NCBI RefSeq assembly: GCF_009671245.1
Contig: NZ_VTFS01000006.1
Location: forward strand, 1,345-65,344
Source: Marinicella rhabdoformis
Lineage (GTDB): Bacteria; Pseudomonadota; Gammaproteobacteria; Xanthomonadales; Marinicellaceae
Length of the DNA stretch: 64,000 bases
Direction: 5' to 3'
Shown: positions 57,503 through 64,000 of the stretch, in pieces
How positions within the stretch are numbered: position 1 is the stretch's first letter
Layout of the letters: each line of letters starts with the position of its first letter
Notes under the pieces: generated by a model
Seen by the model: the letters and a program-made list of their open reading frames with translations, nothing else
What the model was told of the DNA's origin: nothing
Databases searched by the model: none
Translations under genes and position numbers: made by a program

Positions 57503-58952
57503 AAATTTTCTCCAATGTGTTTTTGTGAGTTTTAAAAATTTGTTTGTGTTTGGTTTTACCTGAGCTGGTCAACTGACCATTTTGAATGGTGAAAGGCTCG
57601 ATGGTTATGGTTTTGATGATTCGGGCATAGTCAGGAAGTGTCTGATTAAGCCGATCAACGGCTTGCTGTAATTTTGGTTTGCTTAATTGAGTCACACAAA
57701 GTGCAGTCAGGAAAGGTTTGGCTTCTCCATAAATCACTGCTTGGTGCACCCCTGGTATGGCCAACAGTTCACCTTCCAGCCAATCAGGTAAAATATTCCT
57801 GCCGAAAGAATTGATGATGGTGTTTTTCTTTCGGCCTGTGATGTTCAAATGACCTGCTTTATCTATTGTTCCTATGTCTCCGGTGGAAAAGTAGTTGTTG
57901 TGGTTTTTGCTGTGCCCTTGAATCAAATAATCTGAACACCCCAAATAACCTAAAAATCTTGGCCCCTTAACCAACACTTCACCGTCTTCGGCGAGCTGAA
58001 TATCACAGTGAGGTAAAGCTTTACCCACCCCATAAACGGCATTTTTTTCAGTATTCAAACAAATAACAGAGCCACATTCGCTGATGCCATAACCCTGATA
58101 AACGGGCAAACCCATGTCATGAGCGCATTGAATCAAGTGGGGTGAGCAAACAGCACCACCGACTGCAATAAATTTGATAAACCCCAAATCTATGGGATGC
58201 GCTGTCAAGTAACTGATCAACTCTTTGAGCATTTGAGGCATCATGATCAAACTGTCAGCTTGGTGTTCAACAATGGCAGCGGTCATGGTTACAATGTCCA
58301 GCTTTCCTGAACCAGTCATGCCAATTTGGCTCAACGGTAAACTGATGATTTCCAAGCCCGCAAACTGGTTCGCGTAAGTGGCGGCCATATTTTCAAGAAG
58401 TACACTGTATGGTAATAAGCTGAGGTGTTTGGTCAAACCTAATTCACGCGTCGCCTGAGCCAATGAATGCCCTACTTTTGCCAAATGGGCTTCACTTAAA
58501 CAGACCCCTTTGGGTTCATTGGTGGTGCCAGATGTGTAGGTGATTTTGTGAGTACCTTCTGGTAATTTGGGCAGTTCTGTAATTGTTTTGTGTAATAAAT
58601 AAAGGCCACTTTCACATGCCTCAACAAGCTGAAAACCAAGCTGTTGATATAAAGGCAACGCGCGCGAATCACAGACTATGGCGGACACGCCAGCTTGCTG
58701 GATTAAATGTTGAATTTGGCTGATTGAAAAAAAATAAGGCACAGGGATTATGACCCAATCTAATTCAGTGGCATAAGCATCAATCTGCAACCATGCTTCA
58801 CTGTTATCAAGGTGAATTACCAGTCTTTGATTTAGCCGTTGATCTACATGTTGATCCGCGCATTGATCTGGGCTTTGTTTTGCCAATGACTGCATGGCTG
58901 TCAGCACTTTATGTCCGAGGTGATTTGTCATGGGTACATTCAGGGTCATCAT
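57465..58952 (-). CDS. AMP-dependent synthetase/ligase (acyl-activating)
   Basis: 495 residues of the ANL superfamily. The P-loop is ITYTSGTTNEPKGV. YQGYGISECGSVIC is motif A5, FSTGDIGTIDKAGHLNITGRKKN covers A7/A8, and SSGKTKHKQIF near the end supplies the A10 lysine. It should adenylate a carboxylic acid, probably a fatty acid, for transfer to CoA or to a protein carrier. ATG 58952 overlaps the preceding stop; the long 38-nt overlap with the following gene also indicates tight coupling. No carrier-protein gene is in the operon. Confidence 0.88.
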   Translation of the reverse strand: MMTLNVPMTNHLGHKVLTAMQSLAKQSPDQCADQHVDQRLNQRLVIHLDNSEAWLQIDAYATELDWVIIPVPYFFSISQIQHLIQQAGVSAIVCDSRALPLYQQLGFQLVEACESGLYLLHKTITELPKLPEGTHKITYTSGTTNEPKGVCLSEAHLAKVGHSLAQATRELGLTKHLSLLPYSVLLENMAATYANQFAGLEIISLPLSQIGMTGSGKLDIVTMTAAIVEHQADSLIMMPQMLKELISYLTAHPIDLGFIKFIAVGGAVCSPHLIQCAHDMGLPVYQGYGISECGSVICLNTEKNAVYGVGKALPHCDIQLAEDGEVLVKGPRFLGYLGCSDYLIQGHSKNHNNYFSTGDIGTIDKAGHLNITGRKKNTIINSFGRNILPDWLEGELLAIPGVHQAVIYGEAKPFLTALCVTQLSKPKLQQAVDRLNQTLPDYARIIKTITIEPFTIQNGQLTSSGKTKHKQIFKTHKNTLEKIYATRTEIISQAI

Positions 58953-59608
58953 GTGTTCATGTTGGTTTCAATACTTGAGTAATACACGGCTGGCTTGAAA
59001 TCATAGTAGTTACCCCAATTTGTTTTGCTGTGCCTGAGCGCTTCAGGATCAGCAAGTTGCAGGTGAGTCAGTTGAATGCCCATTCTCTTGAATGCTATTT
59101 TGATGGGTCGAGACAGGGTGTAAATAGCCCACTTAACATCCAAGCTTTTCAAAAACTGTGCCACCAATGGCATCACCGTGTTTACATTTGATGTTTCTGA
59201 AACAATGAAATGACCGAGTTCTATCACTTCTTTTCTATCAATACTTTGCCCTTCTTTTACTGAGATCAATGACTCGATACTTTGCATTAAATACTTTTCT
59301 GAAAACAGCTGGTCACCTTCGGCATAACGCAAACCAACCGCGCCAAGAATATGACCACTATCGATTTCTTTGATGGCCAGAATCACAGGAAAAAACTCAA
59401 CCAAAGTGGCATTAAAATGCTTTTGGTATCCATTGGCTATAAATGATTCAACCCGTCCCCTTGCTTCATCAACAGGAGAAACCAGCATCAACTGAATGCC
59501 TTGGGTAAAAGGTGTGGCTTTGGATTGGACTGTATTTTTGGGTGCTGCTTTTTTTATATTTAAAGCCCAATTATTGGCGGGTAAAAAGCCCATGGTTTTG
59601 TTTATCAT
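58949..59608 (-). CDS. Thermostable-hemolysin-family protein
   Basis: 219 residues from ATG 59608, which has GGAG 5 nt upstream; an upstream ATG at 59638 lacks this. Segments VEFFPVILAIKEIDSGHILGAVGLRYAEGDQLFSEKYL and VIELGHFIVSETSNV match the thermostable hemolysin family (Vibrio delta-VPH). The fold is thought to resemble acyltransferases such as AHL synthases; that relation is recalled, not tested. As first gene of a ligase/iron-enzyme/SDR operon it is more plausibly an acyltransferase than a toxin. Confidence 0.82.
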   Translation of the reverse strand: MINKTMGFLPANNWALNIKKAAPKNTVQSKATPFTQGIQLMLVSPVDEARGRVESFIANGYQKHFNATLVEFFPVILAIKEIDSGHILGAVGLRYAEGDQLFSEKYLMQSIESLISVKEGQSIDRKEVIELGHFIVSETSNVNTVMPLVAQFLKSLDVKWAIYTLSRPIKIAFKRMGIQLTHLQLADPEALRHSKTNWGNYYDFKPAVYYSSIETNMNT

Positions 59609-59796
59609 AGTCACTCCAATGCCTAGAATTTGTGGCATATTTGCTGTTTGCCATGCTGAAATCAGTTGGCTTGTGACTTTTTGAGCATGCCAGCCACATA
59701 AATCAATCGCAAAAAATGAAATAAAATGAAATAAGTTAAAATAAGTCGATTGATTTAGGAATGTGATGCCCTCTAAGTGTTAAACAATTGTTAATA

Positions 59797-60441
59797 ATGA
59801 AGTGGATGAAAACGCATAAAGCGGATATAAAGCTGGCCAAAGCCTTAATGAAAGGGAATGAAAAGGTATTCAATAACTTTTTTGATGAATACCACCCGAG
59901 GATATTTAGGTTTATTATGAGCCGCATAGATCAAGACTATGATTTAGCACATGACATGGCACAAGACACCTTGTGTAAAGCATTAGAGAAAATCGCTGAC
60001 TACAGAGGAGAAGCTGCCCTGTTCACTTGGATGTGTCAAATCAGCCGCAGTTTGATTCATGCACATTTTGTCAAACACAAACGAAGGGCTCAAGTGGTTC
60101 AGCCTCTGGCCGACACTGAAGAGATGAAAAACATATTGGAAAATATCGCCATGAACGATCAATTACAACCGGAACAACTGTCGATGAACCTACAACTCAA
60201 ACAAATCATTGAAGAGGTGTTAGATCATTTACCCAAAGATTATGGCAATGTGTTGACATGGAAATACGTGGATGATTTGAGTGTCAATGAAATTGCTGCT
60301 CAACTACAAACCACACAAATAGCGGCACAATCTATATTGGCCAGAGCGCGCAAATCCTTTCAACAAGTGATAAATAAAATGCTGCAACATGACACATTAA
60401 GGGCGCTGATAGTTGGTCATACGGAAAACCATCATGGATAA
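59797..60441 (+). CDS. ECF-type RNA polymerase sigma factor
   Basis: About 214 residues with region 2 (FDEYHPRIFRFIMSRIDQDYDLAHDMAQDTLCKALEKI, RGEAALFTWMCQISRS) and region 4 (LDHLPKDYGNVLTWKYVDDLSVNEIAAQLQTTQIAAQSILARARKSF). It is a FecI-like group. The start is uncertain: ATG 59797, ATG 59806 and TTG 59788 are in frame and none has a good ribosome-binding site. It overlaps the FecR gene by 8 nt and is divergent from the hemolysin-family operon. It likely transcribes its own operon when released by FecR. Confidence 0.88.
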   Translation: MKWMKTHKADIKLAKALMKGNEKVFNNFFDEYHPRIFRFIMSRIDQDYDLAHDMAQDTLCKALEKIADYRGEAALFTWMCQISRSLIHAHFVKHKRRAQVVQPLADTEEMKNILENIAMNDQLQPEQLSMNLQLKQIIEEVLDHLPKDYGNVLTWKYVDDLSVNEIAAQLQTTQIAAQSILARARKSFQQVINKMLQHDTLRALIVGHTENHHG

Positions 60442-61450
60442 CGCTGAAAACAAAAAAGGCGGCAGCAAAGGTTCGAATCACGCTGATGAGTTGTTAACAC
60501 AATTAGGTAACAGAACAACACCCGATGCACAAAAAAGTGCTGAGAGTAAAGCTGTTGTGAAAGCACATTGGCAGCAACAAATTCAAAAACACAAAAAGGC
60601 CAGACAAGCCCAACATAAAAAATATTTGTGGCCGATGGCAGCCAGTTTCTTACTGGTAGCATCATTGCTTTTGTTTCGCAATCAAACAGAAAAAACCACA
60701 ATTGAACCTGTGTTTTTGGCATCTATTGCGGCATATCAGGGTGAAGTATCAATACAGCAAATCGGTGGTAAATTTAAAGAACTGCGCAGTGACAGTCCAT
60801 TAAAACAGGGCACACAATTGCAAACGGATGATGACAGTTTTCTGTCAATGAAATTGCTCGATAACAGTGAAATCAGGCTGGCTGCCAACACCACATTAAT
60901 CTTGCGTACGGGTTCTATAGAGTTGAAACAAGGTCAGTTATACCACGACACAGACAGTGCATTTAAAGCGATGCCGCTGACCATTGAAACCGAATACGGG
61001 AAAATTAAACACATAGGTACACGGTATTTAGTGAATGCGAAAGCTGATCAAGTTGATGTGGCTGTCAGGTCCGGTAAAGTAAAAGTTTCAAATGACCACG
61101 CTGTTGAAGAAGTGCTCAACAGTCAACAAAAAATACAGTTGATGGACAGTGAAAATAGTGGGATCAGCCCGATTGCTGCAAACGATCCTATTTGGGACTG
61201 GACTTTCAAAGCACAGGCTGAATTTAAGTTAAACCAAAAGTCACTGCATGACTTTGTAGAATGGTACGCACACCAAACCGGCATCCAAGTTGACTGGAAC
61301 CAATTAGAAAGCCAAACCAAACGTGTCAAGTTAAATGGCAGCATCAAAAACATGAATGCTGAACAAGCCATCAAAACAGTGTTTTTATCAACCCAATATT
61401 TTTACCACATTAAAAATGGAGTATTGCAAATCACAGCCCAAGCAAATTAA
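60434..61450 (+). CDS. FecR-family anti-sigma/sigma regulator
   Basis: 338 residues from ATG 60434 (MDNAENKKGGSKG), overlapping the sigma gene by 8 nt. The cytoplasmic N-terminus is followed by one TM helix (PMAASFLLVASLLLF, about 65-80), the periplasmic FecR domain (about 110-230, including GTQLQTDDDSFLSMKLLDNSEI and IKHIGTRYLVNA), and a C-terminal DUF4974-like STN-contacting domain (LHDFVEWYAHQTGIQVDW). It relays the signal from the TonB receptor to the sigma factor. Confidence 0.9.
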   Translation: MDNAENKKGGSKGSNHADELLTQLGNRTTPDAQKSAESKAVVKAHWQQQIQKHKKARQAQHKKYLWPMAASFLLVASLLLFRNQTEKTTIEPVFLASIAAYQGEVSIQQIGGKFKELRSDSPLKQGTQLQTDDDSFLSMKLLDNSEIRLAANTTLILRTGSIELKQGQLYHDTDSAFKAMPLTIETEYGKIKHIGTRYLVNAKADQVDVAVRSGKVKVSNDHAVEEVLNSQQKIQLMDSENSGISPIAANDPIWDWTFKAQAEFKLNQKSLHDFVEWYAHQTGIQVDWNQLESQTKRVKLNGSIKNMNAEQAIKTVFLSTQYFYHIKNGVLQITAQAN

Positions 61451-61476
61451 AATTGTTTTTTTTGTCGTTTTTATCA

Positions 61477-63960
61477 ATGATGACAGCTGTTCGAGCTTGC
61501 TTGTGTTTTGCCTTTCTGGTTTTAGTTCCAGCACCTTCCTTTGCTGAATTAAAAACACTGATTCAATGGATTGATTTTTATAATAAATCGGGTGAAGGTA
61601 TATTTTACAGCAGTGACTATTTAACTGACTCATTACTCAACCAACCCCTGTATATTAATCAAAAAAACACTGAACAACCAAACATTCAAAGCCTGAATAA
61701 AGCCCTGCTGCCACTTAAGCTGTCACTGGAATCAATCCTTCAAGAAAGCACAACAGTTTACGTGATCAGGCCCATTCAAAAACAGCCAATTTCAACCTTA
61801 TTAATTCATGCCTATGACGCCAAAAGTGGCCATAAAATTCAATCCTTCTGGGCCTCATTATCTGGTCAGTCAAAAAAACAAAGCCTGCAACAAAGTATCG
61901 TTTTAACCAACCCTATTGGAGCTGATAACACTTTGATAATAAGTGCCACTGGCTATTACCATAAGCAATTGAAAGCTGAAATAAAACAAGGGAAAACCAT
62001 GTTTTTAAAAGTAGCCTTAAATCCGTTGCCTGTGGCGTTGTCACACATCAGGGTGTCTTCCAGTTTGGTCAGTTTTCAATTGTATGAAAACAGTTTGAAA
62101 CCCCTGTCTCGTGAAGATTTGGCAAACCAAGTCTCTTTTAATCATGACGCCCTTCGGGCTGCTGAAAACATGACTGGCAGTGCCGGTGATGGTATAAGTG
62201 GAAAAATTCACACACGAGGTGGAAACTTAAATGAATCATTGGTTTTGCTGGATAACCGAGAATTAAGAAACCCCTATCATTTCAAAGACTTTTTCTCTTT
62301 ATTTTCAACAATCAATGACACTGTAGTAGATTCAATTGACTATTACAGCGGGGTTTTTCCTGTCAAATATGGAGGGAGATTGAGCGCTGTTTTAGATGTC
62401 AGCAGCAACCAATGGAATGACCTACCAAATCAAGAAGTCAACTTGGGTTTATTGACCAGTTCATACACTTTAAGATACCAAAATCCTGATCAAGATCGAT
62501 ATTACATGATGGCTTTGAGAACGGGTGGACAATTCATAGACAAACATTTAATTAAAGGTGTGGGTGTTCGTCCCGAATATGATGACGGGTATTTTAAAGC
62601 AGCTCAAATCATCAATCAAAACTGGCAGATGTCACAACACTTGTTGCTCTCTCGAGATGAAATAAAAATTGACGAAGACGATGAACTAGCTTCTGCAGAT
62701 TATCATGACCAGAACCTTTGGTTTCAGTGGATTTATGACAATTTAGACAACCACCAAATACACTTACAAACTTATGCCAGCAGACGTCATGACAGAAGAC
62801 AAGGCCAGCTGTCCGACGACAACAGTCAGGCCAGCGTCAATGAAGACATATTCAGCCAATTTCAAGGGATTAAATTTGAACACCAGTGGACAATTAGTGC
62901 CCGTTTATTGTTTGACTATGGCTTTGATGTCAGCACCGAAGAAACACAGATTGATTCAATCAGAAACATCAATCATCATGGTTCCTTACCAGAAGCCTTG
63001 GGCTTGAATCATGAATACAACAGGCAATTTCATTTTGAAGAACATGGTGTCTCTATAAAAAGTTATGCCAATGCCCGTTATCAATGGAATGAAGAATGGA
63101 CCATGGATTTAGGCGTACATTACCATAACCAAGAATGGGTTCGTGGTGGCTCATTAAGCCCACGGTTGAATGTGGCTTATTTTCCAAACAACAAAACTTC
63201 TTGGCATTTGGGCATGGGTCGGCATCAACAAACCCAGCACATCGATGAACTGCTATTAGAAGACAGTGCACCCTCCTATTTTAAACCGGCATCAGCTGAC
63301 TTGATGGTTTTAGAATTCAACCACCAGTTCACCAAGCGTTGGTCATTCCTCAGTGAGGTGTATTACAAAAAATACAGTCGAACCCACCCTTATTATGAAA
63401 ACATGTTCAATGGCTTTCATGTGTTACCCGATTTATTCTATGACAGAATTCGCATCAATCCTGATGATGCCAAGGCAGCAGGTTTAGAACTCACATTAAA
63501 GGGCGATTATAAAAACATAAATTGGTCAACCAGCTATACTTTCAGTGATGTTAAAGATGAATTTGAATCAGTCTCAGTACCAAGAAGTTGGAATCAACGC
63601 AACGCATTCAATGTATTCCTCAGCGTCCCTGTCAAGTCATGGCGTTTGAGTGTAAACGCTAAGTTTCACAATGGCTGGCCTAGAACACAGATAGTCGAAC
63701 ATACTGAAATGGATGATGTTCTTTTTATTGGACAACGCAACAAAACGATGTTCAAAGATTTTTATCAACTTGACTTGAAATTAGCTCGATCGTGGCAATC
63801 TTCATTAGGCCGGTGGCAAGCTGAAATTCAGCTGACTAATGCATTGAATACCAACAACCCATGTTGTACTGATTATTACCTAAGCGAAGGTATATTAGCT
63901 GTCAATACTAAAAACCAACTGCCCTTATTACCTAATTTTAGAGTCAGTTTTAAATGGTGA
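61477..63960 (+). CDS. STN-domain TonB-dependent outer-membrane receptor
   Basis: About 827 residues. A signal peptide (MMTAVRACLCFAFLVLVPAPSFA) precedes an STN-like signalling domain (LKTLIQWIDFYNKSGEGIFYS to TTVYVIRP), a carboxypeptidase-regulatory-like domain (about 115-190), a plug (GDGISGKIHTRGGNLNESLVLLDNREL) and a 22-strand barrel ending FRVSFKW. The STN domain plus the adjacent FecR and ECF genes indicate cell-surface signalling tied to substrate uptake. Substrate unknown. A TTG at 61453 is an alternative start with no ribosome-binding site; 61477 gives a tidier signal peptide. Confidence 0.9.
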   Translation: MMTAVRACLCFAFLVLVPAPSFAELKTLIQWIDFYNKSGEGIFYSSDYLTDSLLNQPLYINQKNTEQPNIQSLNKALLPLKLSLESILQESTTVYVIRPIQKQPISTLLIHAYDAKSGHKIQSFWASLSGQSKKQSLQQSIVLTNPIGADNTLIISATGYYHKQLKAEIKQGKTMFLKVALNPLPVALSHIRVSSSLVSFQLYENSLKPLSREDLANQVSFNHDALRAAENMTGSAGDGISGKIHTRGGNLNESLVLLDNRELRNPYHFKDFFSLFSTINDTVVDSIDYYSGVFPVKYGGRLSAVLDVSSNQWNDLPNQEVNLGLLTSSYTLRYQNPDQDRYYMMALRTGGQFIDKHLIKGVGVRPEYDDGYFKAAQIINQNWQMSQHLLLSRDEIKIDEDDELASADYHDQNLWFQWIYDNLDNHQIHLQTYASRRHDRRQGQLSDDNSQASVNEDIFSQFQGIKFEHQWTISARLLFDYGFDVSTEETQIDSIRNINHHGSLPEALGLNHEYNRQFHFEEHGVSIKSYANARYQWNEEWTMDLGVHYHNQEWVRGGSLSPRLNVAYFPNNKTSWHLGMGRHQQTQHIDELLLEDSAPSYFKPASADLMVLEFNHQFTKRWSFLSEVYYKKYSRTHPYYENMFNGFHVLPDLFYDRIRINPDDAKAAGLELTLKGDYKNINWSTSYTFSDVKDEFESVSVPRSWNQRNAFNVFLSVPVKSWRLSVNAKFHNGWPRTQIVEHTEMDDVLFIGQRNKTMFKDFYQLDLKLARSWQSSLGRWQAEIQLTNALNTNNPCCTDYYLSEGILAVNTKNQLPLLPNFRVSFKW

Positions 63961-64000
63961 TACATAGCAGGTTCAAGAGCAGCTAATTCGGCATTAAATA

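Overview
The window reads as chromosome of a low-GC, marine-type gammaproteobacterium. The evidence is a CarAB-GreA-RecJ housekeeping block, ParE, a sufBCDSU operon with an Rrf2 regulator, tandem GGDEF/EAL proteins, a tripartite RND copper/silver pump, MipA, a FecI/FecR/TonB-receptor triad and very large DUF11-type surface proteins. The combination of a DUF11 autotransporter, a secreted caspase-like protein and a thermostable-hemolysin operon recalls Marinicella-like bacteria. That placement is an impression from gene content, not a search result. No rRNA, tRNA or CRISPR array was recognised.

Layout. 1-3188 (minus): the N-terminal 1062 residues of a giant secreted repeat protein whose C-terminus lies outside the window; its 86-residue repeats come from an exact 258-bp tandem array. 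3.4-4.4 kb: an SdpR/SdpI-like pair. 4.4-9.9 kb: Rrf2 regulator-sufBCDS-sufU, mostly with overlapping genes, then a membrane protein. 10.9-12.8 kb: parE. 12.9-17.4 kb: two paralogous membrane GGDEF-EAL proteins; the second appears to start at a rare ATT codon. 17.4-24.7 kb (minus): a copper-type operon (CopL-like peptide, CusC, CusB, CusA) ending in a threonine aldolase-like gene. 24.9-30.6 kb: an alpha-2-macroglobulin lipoprotein. 30.7-31.9 kb (minus): a stand-alone Card1/VC1899-like (DUF1887) CARF nuclease. 32-38.6 kb: carA-carB-greA-recJ behind an attenuator-like leader. 38.8-46.4 kb: a DUF11 autotransporter and, 11 nt downstream, an exported caspase-like protein. 46.7-47.5 kb: MipA.

About 47.5-52 kb is an AT-rich accessory island. 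It holds a serine resolvase, a HEPN-like gene overlapping a truncated AlbA_2/Schlafen-type gene, a 5'-truncated IS3-family transposase, a decayed metallophosphoesterase, 20-bp direct repeats, a dif-like inverted repeat and an intact tyrosine recombinase. 52-55.2 kb (minus): two small exported proteins and an LTA-synthase-like phosphoglycerol transferase. 55.4-59.6 kb (minus): a tightly coupled five-gene operon (thermostable hemolysin family, AMP-dependent ligase, haem-oxygenase-like iron enzyme, SDR, TPR protein) that looks like a small biosynthetic pathway. 59.8-64 kb: ECF sigma factor, FecR and STN-TonB receptor.

Most likely to reward further work: the biosynthetic operon, the HEPN/AlbA_2 cassette beside recombination sites, the autotransporter-caspase pair, the orphan CARF nuclease and the recently amplified 258-bp repeat array.
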